The notes under the pieces are model-generated. The model was not told the DNA's origin. It worked only from the letters and a program-made list of their open reading frames with translations, and did no database searches. From positions 790,701-854,700 of the forward strand of contig CAJNDS010000591.1 of NCBI GenBank assembly GCA_905221605.1: DNA of 64,000 nt, read 5' to 3'. The position numbers were made by a program, and so were the translations under genes. Positions 45,210 to 57,163 of the stretch are shown here, piece by piece. Source of the DNA: Symbiodinium natans (lineage: Eukaryota > Sar > Dinophyceae > Suessiales > Symbiodiniaceae). Position 1 is the stretch's first letter. Every line of letters starts with the position of its first letter.

Positions 45210-48200
45210 GGGATGCGTTCAGGGGTCATGTTGCACCTACCCCCGGCAAGCCCCAAAACGCCTCAAATTTCTGGGTTTGGGGTTTAGGGTTAGGGTTTAG
45301 GGTTTCGGGTTTAGGGTTTATGGTTTTGTTTTTTTTTTTTTTGTTTAGGGTTTCGGGTTTAGGGTTTAGGGTTCAGGGTTTAGGGTTTAGGGTTTATGGG
45401 ATGCATGGTTCAGGCCCTCACCTTTGGCCGTGTCTGCCTCTTGGGATCCTCAGCTCATCGAAGATTGGGCCCGGGCGCCTGGTTTCGGGTTTAGGGTTTA
45501 GGGTTTCAGGCTTTTTCGGCTTCCCTACTTGGAGGTTCATGGTACTTATAAACCCATTATAGCTGTACTTTTTACTGTACTGATAACCATGTTAATTAGG
45601 GCACTTAAGGGGCTTAAAAGTGTCTTATAAGTACAGCTGGAATTGGTTAATAAGTACCATGAACCTGCAAGTAAGGATCCATGTACCAATATGGGGGTTT
45701 CCGAAAACAGGGGTAGCCTTTTTGGGGGTCCCTTCAAGGGGATTCTATTCTATTTGGGGTCGCCCTTATGCTACCCTGGGTTTGGAGTACTCTAGCTACT
45801 TATACCTAACAAGCATATACTCTTTTTTCCAGGGTCTACTTCAAAGCAGGGTTTCGGTTTTCCTAGGGATCCATGTTCCTATATGGCATATACTTGGGCC
45901 CGAAAGCTACTCTGCATGGGAACCCATTTTGCAGATTTTTAGGGTTTTTGGGCTTGGAGCTCAGCGCGGCTTGAGAGTCTCGTGAGGGCACATGGTTTGC
46001 AGGGCATGGTGGCTGCCTTTTCTAGGGCCCGGAGTAGGCCCTCATTCCCCTTTTTCAGGGTTTAGGGTTTAGGGCTCTATTTTTGTGAGCCCGATAAAGA
46101 CTATATAAGGCTGCTACGGGTCATCCGAGTTTTCAGCCCAAAGTCTACACGGCCACTCTAGGTCCTGGGTAAGCTGTTGGACCTCTGAGGGGAAAGCGTG
46201 GAACTAACCAAAGAACTGATATACAGACTCTCTCAGGTTTAGGGTTCAAGTTTTTCTATTATCCATTTTTGTCTGTTTTTGATTCCGGAGTTCAGGAGCT
46301 TTGAAAGTTCATAGAGAAGCTCATTAGAGTACAGGTCGCCTTGCCAAGACTTTCTAGGGCCTTTCAGCTTGAGCTCGCTAACCGTAAACCCCTAAACCCT
46401 AAATCCTAAACCCTCAACCCTAAACCCTGTTTTGGATTAGACCGGTGACTCGAGGGTCACCACAGTGTACTGGGGGAAAGCCCAGGTGACCCCCCCGACC
46501 CCGCCAAGCCTCGAGGGGTTTTGGTTCGGCCTTAGTTGGGGTTTAGGGGTTTAAGGTTTAGGGGTTTAGGATATTAGGGTTTTAGGGTTTTAGGGTTTAG
46601 GGTTTAGGGTTTTAGGGTTTTAGGGTTTTAGGGTTTTGGGGTTTTGGGGTTTTGGGGTTTTGGGGGTTGGGGTTTTAGGAGAGAGGGTTTTAGGGTTTTA
46701 GGGTCTTGGTTTGCGGGTTTTCTTTGGGGGGGGGGGGTTTAGGTGGTTGGAGCAAGTGTTTTTTTACATGGTGTTTTTTGGTATATTTTCATTTTTGGTA
46801 AGGCTCCCCCAAACCCACCCCAGCTTGCCCTTAATCTTGAACCCTAAAGCCCTAAACCCCTGAACCCTTAAAACCTAAACCCTAAACCCTAATCCTAAAC
46901 CCTGGACGCTAAACCCTAAACCCTAAAACCCTAACCTCCAAAACCCGAAACCCCCAACCCTAAACCCTAAACCCAAAACCCCCAACCCTAAACCCTAAAC
47001 CTAAACCCATGTTATCGGGACTCTGGGTTCGCTGCGTCATCAGGCTGCTGCTATGGGCGACGAGTTCCGAGCGAAGGTCGGACCCATGTTCTGAGGAGTT
47101 GCTTTTTTGGGTTTAGGGTTTAGGGTTTTTAGGGTTTAGGGTTTAGGGGTTAGGGGTTAGGGGTTAGGGGTTAGGAGTGGGGGGGGAGGGGTTTGGGTTT
47201 GGGGGTTTGGGGGGACTTAGGGTTTTGGGTTTTTTTGGGGGTGCGTTTTAAGGTTTAGGGGTTTTAGGGTTCAGGGTTTAGGGGCTTGGGGCCGGGAAAG
47301 TTTGCTGGGACTCCCAGCGGTACCTGCTATGGTCACTTCTCTAGATCATGGTCCCTTCTTGGGGTTACCATTACAAGGCGGCCCCTCTTACTCTCCCAAA
47401 GAGGGGCCATTATCTTGAGAACTCACCATTAATTTTGGGATGCCCCCCTTATTCTAACAGTCCCGAATCGGGATTCCAGTCGGGGGGGGGTACAATAATC
47501 CCTGTTAAGGACTGGTAGCATTGTTAAGGAATGGTAGCATAAGGGCGAACATCCCAGCATACACCCCTTGCGTGTGTTTGGCTTGTTCAATCCCCATATC
47601 ACCGAAAAGGTTCCAACTCACAAGGGCAGGCTGTGCACCCTAAACCCTAAACCCAAACCCTAAACCCTAAACCCTAAACCCTAAACCGTGGATTCTCTGG
47701 GCTGCACCAGCCAACTCCTGCTTGAGAGAGCCCCAAAATCCCTGAACTTGGGATGTTTCCCCAGTGGGGATCATAATAGAGCGTACTACAATGCCGATTA
47801 AGGACTGCTAGTATACGGGGGAACATCTTGGGGTACTCTACTTGAAAGCTCAGTGGTAGTAATTGCCCCGGACTTTACCCCAACTCGAACCACCCACGAA
47901 GCTCCAAGTAGGATGTAGGGGCTTTGGGGAAGAGGAGCGGGGAACGCTAGGAAGTCCATGCAGACTGGCAGATCGATTCAGACCTCCGACTTTCAAGGGG
48001 CTAAAGAGAGGGACCCTTGTGGGGGGACCTTAGGGGTTATTTGGGGGCTACTTAGGTATCTAGGGACTTTGTAATGTGTATATATATATATATAGGTTAT
48101 ACAGGGGAATAAGATTGAGTGTCCCTTCTGGGGGTCCCTCCCTTTTGCCCCTGAAGACTTAGAGTGGAGGGCTTAGGGTTTATGAGTTGAGGAGTTACGC

Positions 48201-51200
48201 ACAACTCATCGCCCATCTACGGCGGGCCATTGCGATGGTGAATTTTGGGGGCTTACAGGTGGGGTTTAGCAAACCCTAAACCCTAAACCCTAAAGCATGT
48301 GTAGCGTCTTTTGCGACCTAGGGCTGTTAGGGCTTGGGGGATGTCCCCCCTTCTACTAACTGTCCTTAGTAGGGATTACAGTACCCCCTACTATAATCCC
48401 TGTTAAGGACTGCTAGTATAAGGGGGAACATCGCTAAACCCCTAAACCCTAAACCCTAAACCCCTAAACCCCCAAACCCCTAAACCCGAAACCCTAAAAA
48501 CAACCCAAGTTTTGGGGCTCAGGGTTTCGAGCCCCGAAGGGCGCGAACATGATCCTGGCCCCAGCAGTCAACGTCCACCGCGTCCGGATCCCCACGGTTG
48601 AGGGCGTGGGGTTTAGGGTTTAGGGTTTAGGGTTTAGGGTTTAGGGTTTAGGGTTTATAGGGCCATTTTGGGGGGCGAAGACGCGCGGGTCGAGTCTTTT
48701 CGGGGTTGAGTCTCGAGGACTAAGGTGCTGAAAGGGCCCAAGGCTTGGAGGTTTCTCCCCCTAAGCCCTAAACCCCAAACCCTAAACCCTAAACCATAAA
48801 CCCCAAACCCTAAACCCCAAACCCTAAACCCTAAACCCCAAACCCCAAACCCGAAACTGTTTGTTTTTTTGGGGGGTGGAAGGGGGTTGCGGCTTGAGAG
48901 AGTGTTGAGGCTTGGCCTTGTCATGGTCAGATACCGCTCCCAGGAAGACGACGCGTACGGCACTCCAGGAGCTAGGGGGCGGGTGGGTAGTTAACCTTTA
49001 ATGTTGTCTGCTGATTAGTGTGGCCCCCCCCCCCCCCCTCAACGAAAGGATCCCGCTCTTTAGAGGGGGGGGGGGGGGGGGGGCAATTTGGGGGGGGGGG
49101 GGGGTCTGGTTTTATATGATTTTAAAAGGGATGAGTTTATATGAATTTAAAAGGGATCCATATGATCCATATGATTTTAAAAGGGATGAGCTCGTATGAG
49201 TGTAAAAGGGATCCATATGATTCTAAACGGGGTGAGACTATATGAAATTAAGAGGGATCCATACGATTTTAAGAGGGATGAGTTTATATGAATTTAAAGG
49301 GGATCCATCTATCCCAACCAAGCCAGCCCGCAAAAAAGAAATATAATTCCGGGGGAGCAAACTTTTTATATTATACGGCATCCGGGCAGCTGCTGGACTA
49401 CCCCCTTTGAGATTTGATTGCCCGGCCTCGGTACAAAAGAATTTAATAAGGAAATCTTAGTTTTGGGTCTGGCCTGGAGGCTGAAGATTTCAGGGCCCGA
49501 CAACCTCAGGCCTCAAGGTTTAGGAAACCTCAGCCCTTAGGCCTCTGGATCCAAACCCAACTAGCCCGCAAAAAAAAATATAATTCCGGGGGAGCAAACT
49601 TTTATATTATACGGCATCCGGGCAGCTGCTGGACTACCCCCTTTGAAATTTGATTGCCCGGCCTCGGTACAAAAGAATTTAATAAGGAAATCTTAGCCCT
49701 GGGCCCGGCCTGGAGACTGAAGATTTCAGGGCCCGACAACCTCAGGCCTCAAGGTTTCAGTCTTTAAACTTTTGATCTTTGGTCTCTCAGGCTCGGTTCA
49801 GAAGCGATTTATGGACGACAACACCATTCGACAGCCTCGCCGAAATTTTGCATCGCCCGATTTTTTTTCACAATTCCGGGGGTCCTCCTCAAATAGATCC
49901 CCCTGAATAATTTTTGGATTTTTTTCCACAATTCCGGGGGAGCACACTAATCAGGATACAACATTAACCTTCTTGGTTAGAAAGAATCCTATTAAAAAGA
50001 AAGGTAAAAAAGGTTAACCTTTTTGGGGCTGGCGTATTCAGCGCCCCAAGTAGGAAAATGGACTTCTTGAGACTGTCAGTCGCTGATTCTTCAAGCACTC
50101 CGGAACAGAGGTCCTCTGGGCCTCTGGAACCCCGTGCTTGGGAGTCCTAGCATCTTAAGCTGGTTGCACTATGGGTTTAAGGTTTAGGGCGCAACCCGAA
50201 ACCCCCAAACCCCAACCCCCAAACCCTAAACCCTAAACCCTAAACCCTAAACCCTAGAAACCCTAACCCTAAACCCTAAACAGATAGCTCCCAGCTCGCT
50301 CCATTGAGCCGCTGCCCTTGCTGAGTCACCCTACGGTGGGCGGAATGCAGAGTACCTCTCTGGAGAGGCCCGGGCAAGGGTTGAGGGTTTAGGGTTTAGG
50401 GTTTACGGTTTAGGGTTTAGGGTTTAGGGTTAGGTTTTAGGGAGAAGGGCAAGGGTTGAGGGCTTATAGGGCTGTGTATAAGGGCCTTAATAATATGAAC
50501 AGGGTCTTGGGGATGGTTGTATAAGACTAAAGGAACCATAAGGGAATACGGCTAGTAATTATTCCGACATATTCCGACCCTACTGTATATTAGGGTTATT
50601 CAGCCGGTCACGGAGGATTGCTGGGAAGATGTGTGCGCCGAGGGGCACGCTCAACACAGACAGTGGCGGCTTCAAGGTTTGGGGTTTAGGGCTGGGTCGG
50701 TGTTTGGGTTCAGAGTTTTGGCGGGGTCCTAAATCCTAAGCCCTAAAGCCTAAACCCTAATTGGCTGTATCTTTGAGACATGCTGTCCGAGGATCCGGCC
50801 CTAGGCCGGCTGTTGGCGTCTGCGTTCGCCCGGGGACTCATACGATTTAGGAGTTCAGGGTTCAGGAGTTTAGTGTTTAGGAGTTCGGGGTTTAGGGTCT
50901 AGGAGTTTAGGGTTTAGGGTCTAGTTAAGGGGTCAAAGGAAGAACCCCTAGAACGGACCCTTAATCTTATTCCCCTATATTACCCCTACACATAGTCCCT
51001 ATATACCTAGGTAGCCCCCAAAGAACCCCAAAGAACCCTACGCTCGCTTGGGTTTGGGGTTTAGGGTTTAGGGTTTAGGGTTTAGGGTTTAGGGTTTAGG
51101 GTTTAGGGTTTAGGGTTTAGGGTTTAGGGTTTAGGGTTTAGGGTTTAGGGTTTAGGGTTTAGGGTTTAGGGTCCCTCTTTTCGTCCCTTGATCTAGGGTT

Positions 51201-53981
51201 ATGGAGTTTAATTCCGTGTCATCTTGGAAGAACTTCCAAGATGGTCCAACGGAAGCCCTAGGGTTTAGGGTTTAGGGTTTAGGGTTTAGGGTTTAGGGTA
51301 AACTCCCAACAGTTGGAACATCATGTTCCTCATGCCCGAAGAGGGTTGCTAAAGGGAATCCCAGCACTAATCGTCCTTAAACCATGTTCCAACTGTATCG
51401 AGTTTACTGTAAACCCTAAACTACGATTTGCTTACGTGTAAGTTCTTGAGCGAAAAGTATAGGTTAGCCCTAAGCCTAAACTCCAAACTAGTAGCTTCGG
51501 GGTCAGGCGGTGACTGTTGCACACTTTCTTAGTAGGAGAGTATTGGTAACCTTTACAACCTTTCGGGTGATTCCCTATACGATTCCAAAGGTTAACCTTT
51601 AGTTCCTCTTGGATACTGGACAACTAAGCTTTCAGTGGATGGCGTTAGGATTTTTTCGGAGCTTGGGGGGCGGGGGGGGGTGAGGGAGATTCTCTCCCTA
51701 AACCCTGAACCCTAAACCCCTATAAGTGTCTTAGAGTTCAAGTTGGGTGATAAAGCCTTGGGCTATCAGGGCCCGAGAGTCCGCGTACGTATGTTTTCGG
51801 GCCTATAGAGTTCAGTAATCTGGCACTATGTCGGGTTTACCCAAAGGGATTCTAGCATACTGCCTCAAAAATTACACACGAGCCTTTGGGTAGGGTAAAT
51901 GTGGTTTAGGGCGCTTACCGTGGACGAAATGAACTCGAAAAAAGTTTATGGTTCATAAAACCTTAATAGGAATTACGGTAGTATAGGGTATATATGACCC
52001 CAATTTTAGAGTCCATTTCGTCCCCAACTACAAGCGCTGGACCAAGACGAACGTGCGCAGGCGCAGAGCCAGCCGGAGAGTTTTTGGGTCCCAGTTCAAG
52101 GTTGAGGGCCTTGGGCCTGAGGCCTTCATCCTGTGTGCTGCCTCTTGCTGGAAGCCTAAAATCCTCGAAATTCAAGCCCGGGTTTAGTGCTTCAGGAGAG
52201 TTGGGTTTAGCGTTTCAGACATTCGGCAGATAGCCAAAAAGGCTCCTCTTCTTCGGGCCCTCGCTTGTCAAGGGACTAAAGGAGGAACCCTTTTGGGGGC
52301 TTTAGGGGTTACTTAGGGGTTATCTGCGGGCTACTTAGGTATATAGGGACTTATAAAAAGGCATATATAGGGGGTTATGAAAGGGAGTCAGATTACGCTA
52401 AACCCTAAACCCTAAACCCTAGACCCTAAACCCTAAACCCTAAACCCTATCCTTATACCCCTTAACGTTCGAGGTCCGTGGCATGCAGGATCGCGCCGGC
52501 GTCGCTGTGGCTGTGAAACACTACGCCATGAACGAGCAGGTGCGGACCCTTCGGGGGTTTAGGGTTTAGGGTTTAGGGTTTAGGGTTTACGGTTTCCTGG
52601 CCCTACCTGAGGACCTGAGAGCCTCTCTACCTACATTTTAGTAGTAACTACACTTTCTTCGTAGGTATACTGGTATAGCCCATAGAACTGTAGATAAAGA
52701 GTGTCCCAGGTATGCCCTATTCTTCCAGGGACCCCTATATAAACCCTAGATTCTCAAGCCTTAGTGACCTACAGGGTTCCAGTACCCCACACACATGAGG
52801 GTTCGCTGTGTTGCGGGCCTCAGCGGTGTCACACGTAGGCGGGGAGGGTGAGGGTCTTTGGGATATGTGTTTATTTTCGCAGTTGTTTATGTTGGGGTCT
52901 AAGACGAGTGAAGAGGATGTTCAAGGAACATTGTCATATTTTCACTCATATTGAGCCTAAGAGGCTCTCATATAGGAGTGGCTTGCTTGAGGGGGCGTCG
53001 TGGTGGGGGGAGAAGCAGGAGTATGGACGCTCATCGATGAACTCCATCGTGGAGGCTCGTACTCGCGCGCAGCTCAGAGTTCGAAGGCCACACCCCCAAA
53101 AGCCTCAGGAATTCCGTAGTTCGGTGTAGGGTTGTAGGGTTTTAGGGTTTAGGGTTTCGGGTTAGTCCAAGGGTTTAGGGTTAGAGTAGTTCGCAACGAG
53201 AGGCTTTAGAACCAACTAGCCTGCGTCTGGATTCCTCTTCCTCCCAGAGATTCCGGCCCTGCAACTAAGCCCGATCCACGCGAACCCTATGGACGCGTTT
53301 AGGGTTTGGGGTTTAGGTTTTAGGGTTTGGGGTTTAGGGTTTGGGGTTTAGGGTTTAAGGCCTTAGGGGCTTCCAGTTCCTTGCTGTCCTTGCTCTGATC
53401 CGAGGTTGGGAGCACTACTATCCTCCTTTCGAGCACGCCCTGCAAGTTTTTGCCCATGGGGTCGCAGCATTGGGGGGGGTCCTCGACCATGTGACCTTAT
53501 GATTCTAAAACTTTGCAGATTGAAGCAGGTTTTTTGAGCTCCGTCTTTCCCATCCGGGTTATAGGGTGGCTTTAGGCGGCCGGCTGTTGACATTCCGCGC
53601 TTGGGTTGTAGCGCTGGAGCCGCTCAGCTCCAATTAGCAACGTTCGGGTTGGCGGAAATGGCGGGGGCTTTCGCGATGAAGTTATTCTGGGCGATGGGTC
53701 GGTTTTGACCTGAGGCCGGTGCTGATGGTGGTGGCCATCTGCAGTAGATCCAAGCAACTGGTGGTGCTTCTGCTGCCATGCCGAGGGGCCACCGGTCCCG
53801 TGGAGCAATGCTTATGAAACCCAAGGCCCGCAAGCCGCAAACATGGTACCCCCTAAACCCTAAACCCTAAACCCTAAACCCTAAACCCTAAACCCTAAAC
53901 CCTGAAGAGAAAGACACAAGAAACTCATATTCCTGGTGAGCCAGGGCGGCCATTCGTGCCGGCGCGGCAGCCGTCATGTGC
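45210..53981 (+). CDS. Glycoside hydrolase family 3 (beta-glucosidase-like), core exons
   Basis: GH3 enzymes hydrolyse beta-linked glucosides or xylosides. Nine phase-consistent exons: 45210-45249 (DAFRGHVAPTPG), 45414-45481 (PSPLAVSASWDPQLIEDW), 48523-48581 (KGANMILAPAVNVHR), 50326-50367 (SPYGGRNAEYLSGE), 50792-50827 (DPALGRLLASAF), 52474-52539 (AVAVKHYAMNEQ), 53019-53078 (EYGRSSMNSIVEARTRAQLR), 53413-53432 (HYYPPF), 53945-53981 (AAIRAGAAAVMC). These match the GH3 order: SWDP, GAN-GP-VN, RSP-GRN-EY-GEDP, VKHF-N-E, YPPF-AAI-AG-VMC. Donors are GT at 45482, 48582, 52540 and 53079, and GC at 45250, 50368, 50828 and 53433; acceptors are AG. The first exon is the weakest. The SDW exon carrying the catalytic nucleophile and everything downstream were not found, so whether the gene is functional is unknown. 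Confidence 0.77.
45525..45675. mobile_element. Family C element (long form)
   Basis: About 150-bp near-palindrome in the 3-kb GH3 intron. Confidence 0.86.
46540..46700 (+). repeat. TTTTAGGG passing into TTTTGGGG
   Basis: Within the 3-kb GH3 intron (45482-48522), 8-bp TTTTAGGG units change into TTTTGGGG units and back. Confidence 0.9.
47435..47556. mobile_element. Family A element ending in an AG
   Basis: The right tip is CATCCCAG instead of CATCCCAA, creating an AG in front of an open stretch at 47558-47639. The right arm has an internal 19-bp duplication. Confidence 0.82.
47748..47830. mobile_element. Family A element, shortened left arm
   Basis: The right arm is intact and the left arm deleted after GATGTTTCCCC; a short family C element follows within 10 bp. 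Confidence 0.75.
47838..47911. mobile_element. Family C element (mini form)
   Basis: CTACTTGAAAGCT...AGCTCCAAGTAG, only 74 bp; its end CAAGTAG gives an AG in front of an open stretch at 47912-47998. Confidence 0.75.
48000..48155. mobile_element. MITE-like element, family J
   Basis: GGCTAAAGAGAGGGACCC ... GGGGTTATTTGGGGGCTACTTAGGTAT ... TAAGATTGAGTGTCCC. Partial copies at 6530-6600, 24025-24117, 50932-51040, 52269-52400. Confidence 0.72.
48334..48432. mobile_element. Family A element joined to a telomeric array
   Basis: The right tip stops at ACATC and runs straight into CTAAACCC repeats. Confidence 0.82.
49100..49316 (+). repeat. Tandem repeat (about 34 bp) TATATGATTTTAAAAGGGAT
   Basis: Six or seven imperfect units alternating GGGATGAG and GGGATCC ends. 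Confidence 0.85.
49326..49757 (+). repeat. Tandem duplication of about 195 bp
   Basis: 49326-49521 and 49563-49757 are nearly identical (ATAATTCCGGGGGAGCAAAC ... CCTCAGGCCTCAAGGTTT). AATTCCGGGGG recurs at 49875 and 49935. It is in a GH3 intron and free of telomeric repeats. Confidence 0.88.
51049..51170 (+). repeat. TTTAGGG array
   Basis: About 17 units, inside the GH3 intron between 50827 and 52474. Confidence 0.96.
51540..51626. mobile_element. Family B-like element
   Basis: TAGTAGGAGAG...GGACAACTA. A related copy lies at 59474-59549. Confidence 0.75.
51922..52023. mobile_element. Family H element, complete
   Basis: GGACGAAATGAAC...GTCCATTTCGTCC; about 102 bp, the reference copy. Confidence 0.82.
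52269..52400. mobile_element. Family J element cut by telomeric repeats
   Basis: The left three quarters match the 48000 copy; the right end is replaced by CTAAACCCTAAACCC. Confidence 0.72.
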
Positions 53982-54524
53982 TGGCCCTGTCGGGTTCGGA
54001 GTATTTGAACCCAGGTTCTCAGAGTGTGGGATAGAAACAGACCCTAAGCCCTAAACCCTCAACCCTCAACCCTAAACCCTAAACCTGCGCTTTGAGGTGC
54101 ATGTCAGGGGCAAGGGGCAGAAGCCCTGCACCGGAGCCCAAATCTTTACAGAAACCCCAGACCTTACAAGCCTAAAAATCTCCTAGAAGCTGGCAGCTGT
54201 CGAGACCTGCCTGGCAAGAGCCAAACCCATAAAGCCTACTAGCCTCGGGACAGCCTCTCAGCTTGTTGGCCCTCTAAACCCTTCAAGGTTTAGAGTGGCG
54301 GCTCTAGGTGCAATTCGAAGGCATTTGCTGGGGTCAGGGGAGAAGGTTGTCGGGGTTTCTGGCCCCCTCTGGCGTGCAGAAATCCAACATGAAAACTGCT
54401 CCAGGAAGGGCCATGTAGGATGTCGAGGCCTGCTTGTACCCAGTCGCCTGGGAGGATTCAAAAACGTAGATCCCTTTAATTGGGCTCCTAAGAATGACCC
54501 CATCGTAGTATAGGGTGCCTTCAA

Positions 54525-54627
54525 GGGTCCATGCACCTTCTTATGTATATACTTGGGCCCCAAAGTCCCTAAACAGGAAGTACTATTAAGGCCCAAGTAC
54601 TCCGTATTTCGGTACATGGACCCTTGG
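54525..54627. mobile_element. MITE-like element, family K, intact
   Basis: AAGGGTCCATGCACC...GGTACATGGACCCTT with inner TACTTGGGCCCC arms; uninterrupted reference copy. Confidence 0.83.
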
Positions 54628-54727
54628 GGTACTACTTGGGTTCTACTTTTTTGGGATTCCAGGGCCGCCTTAGTCGGAAAACGAAGGACATCCCCAGAAG
54701 ATGATTCGGAATAGACCTTAAGCTAGC

Positions 54728-55032
54728 AAGGCATCCTTCATATTTTTTATACCCGATGCTGCCTCTTATCATGAAGGAATATAAATATTAAGTTCTAAAG
54801 GGATCCTTCATCTGATTTTTTACCCCCTAAATGAAGGAATCTACCTTAAGTTATCCAGGGATCCTTACTATGATTCTGCCTTTAATCAAGGAATATACCT
54901 GAAGTTATAAAGGGGTCCTTCATCTAATTCTACCCCTTAATGAAGGAATCTACATTAAGTCATAAAGGGCTCCTTAACATGCTTCCCCCGTAATGAAGGA
55001 ATTTAGGTTATAAAAGGGATCCTGAAAATGAT
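54728..55032 (+). repeat. Tandem repeat (about 65 bp) AATGAAGGAATCTACC
   Basis: About five units, each with TGAAGGAAT...TTAAGTTATAAAGGGATCCTT. Similar units at 37690-37765 and 57883-58195. Confidence 0.85.
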
Positions 55033-55396
55033 TCAAGGCATGCCCCTTACTTGAGGGTAATGGGCTGTTTGGGAGGTTCTTGGTCCATGCCCTCAATCCT
55101 AAACCCTAAGCCCTAAACCCTAGACCCTAAACCCTAAACCCCGAAACCCGAAACCCTAAACCCTAAACCCTAAACCTCGCCTGGCTCAAGACACAGCCGC
55201 ATGATTGAAGTCAGAAGGTCTTCAGGCGAGTCAACACTTCGGCACATGTACGGTTTAAGGGTTTTAGGGTTTAGGGATTTCAGGGTTTAGGGTTAGGGAT
55301 ACACGTGTGCAAGCACGGAGATCTAGCTGGGTTGAAGTTAGGATGCCAACTTCGGGGGGGGGGGAAAGTTGCCGGGTGATGCTCACTGGTTTCCAG

Positions 55397-55502
55397 CGGC
55401 GTCGGGAAGTATGTGGGGCTTAGAGGCTGCAAGAGAGCTGCTGCTGCTGGCCCCAGCAATGGTTTCGACGGGGGACGCATCGCCAGCTCCGCGTGTCGCA
55501 AA
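55397..55502 (+). other. Possible exon
   Basis: GGTTTCCAG|, reads GSMWGLEAARELLLLAPAMV; unidentified, ends in CCCTAAA repeats. Confidence 0.3.
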
Positions 55503-55559
55503 TGGAACCCTAAACCCTAAACCCTAAACCCTAAACCCTAAACCCTAAACCCCACTAAG

Positions 55560-55718
55560 GCCCTCTCAACTTCCCCGGAGCACGAAGTGGGCTTAGTGTT
55601 CCGTGCTCGAAGCTTTTTCTCGGACCGAAGTACCCCTGTGCTTCTGGGGACCAACTGTGCCCTGAAACACGTTCAAGAAGCCCAACTCTTGCACCCTCAA
55701 CCCGAAACCCCGAAGTAG
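55560..55718 (+). other. Open frame of 52 codons
   Basis: Reads HEVGLVFRARSFFSDRSTPV and on to TAG at 55716, in a repeat-free stretch. The minus strand is also open. Confidence 0.3.
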
Positions 55719-55976
55719 GTACCTGGGAGTAGACGGCTATCTGGTCAACCTTAAGCTCCCTTAGCCTTCCAGGGCTTTTTTTCAAGCCTGTGACCTCAAC
55801 TCGACCACCTCACATTACCGTATCCTTAGGGGAGGGGAGGGTTTTGGGGTTAAGGGTTTAGGGTTTAGGGTTCAGGGGCTGCAAAGTGGGTTATAGGCAA
55901 TCTAGCAACGCCCAGTACTCCCTGCTACCCCTTTGGGACTCCCGAGGTGCACCTCGAAGGCTTTGCAGTTTCATTT

Positions 55977-56075
55977 GGGGGTTTACGGAAATAAGGGACC
56001 TCTAACAGAGTGCCCCATGGGTCCCTTCCAGTATGGAACGCAAGCAGGTACCCCCCCCTGATTTCGGAAGCCCCC
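55977..56075. mobile_element. Family F element
   Basis: GGGGGTTTACGGAAAT...GATTTCGGAAGCCCCC, about 99 bp. Confidence 0.8.
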
Positions 56076-56332
56076 ATTTCGCACCCTGACACGAAATGCC
56101 TGCTGCAAAGATCGAGCGAAAATCAAGGGTCCCAAAACCCTGAGATCGGGACCCTGAACCCTAAACGCTGCCAATACCTAGGGTTTGGGTGGGGTTTTGG
56201 GTTTTGGGTCTTGGGTTGGCGGGAGAGAATCTGAAAAGCTTACACTGATACCTCTGAACCACACTAAGGCTGGTGCCCGGGGCGCGCCGGCGAGGCAGCC
56301 GGCGGCTTTTTGGGCATCTGATTACTAGGTAG

Positions 56333-56406
56333 GGGTTTAGGGTTTAGGGTTTAGGGTTTAGGGTTTAGGGTTTAGGGTTTAGGGTTTAGGGTTTAGGGTT
56401 TAGGGT
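56333..56406 (+). repeat. TTTAGGG array
   Basis: About ten perfect units downstream of the last recognised GH3 exon. Confidence 0.95.
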
Positions 56407-57067
56407 AGGCCCTTGAAAGTTTCTATATTTGCCTCAAGCTGGGTGTCTAGAGGCTCCTACTTGGGGGTACGGGTACCTTGTTGACATCCTTATTACTACG
56501 TCATCCTTCTATTTAAGGTCTACTCAGGGCTCCCCCTGTTTTGGAAAAAAATCAGAGGGTTTTCAACGATCGGCCGAGCCAGTTTTTAAGCTGCCTATCC
56601 TTTAAGCCCAACTTCTCGGTGGCGGCTTAAAGTTCCTTGAGCCCGTGAGTATGTTTCTTCCCTTTGAGGGGTTGCAGCTGTAGTTCATGTAGGGTTGAGG
56701 GTTTGGGGTTTGGGGTTTTGGGTCAGGGTTGAGGGTTTAGGGTTATAGGGTTTAGGGTTTTTAGGGTTTAGGATTTAGGGTTTAGGGTTTGGGGTTTAGG
56801 GTTTAGGGTTTAGGGCGTGAATGAAAGTGACCTCCTGTGAGAGCAAAGCCGTGTGGCGCGTCGCAGGAGCACGCCGCGGAGTGCCGACATGGCTGCCGGG
56901 GCAGAGGAGGTCACCCTAAACCCTAAACCCTAAACCCTAAACCCTAAACCCTAAACCCTAAACCCTAAACCTCAGCTGCCTGGGGAGATGGGTTCCGGGG
57001 TTGCCCAATAAATTTCCCGATGAACCCTCTAAGCCCTTACTAGTTCCTGAATAGACCCTCTAGGAAC

Positions 57068-57163
57068 GGGAGTAGGCCCTTTTTTCTCCTTTTTTGGGGT
57101 TTGGGGTTCCCGTATAATCCCTTTAAAACCCAAAAGGGTGCTCTTTTTTCCTAGGCTACTCCC
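57068..57163. mobile_element. Family E element
   Basis: GGGAGTAGGCCC ... GGCTACTCCC, best-preserved terminal repeats of the family. Confidence 0.8.

Noticed and set aside
46137-48258. Open stretches with good splice-like ends at 46137-46168, 46308-46383, 46441-46485 and 48177-48258
   Set aside because: They fall inside a single homology-supported GH3 intron (45482-48522), so such stretches can arise by chance. For this reason other unassigned open pieces carry low confidence.
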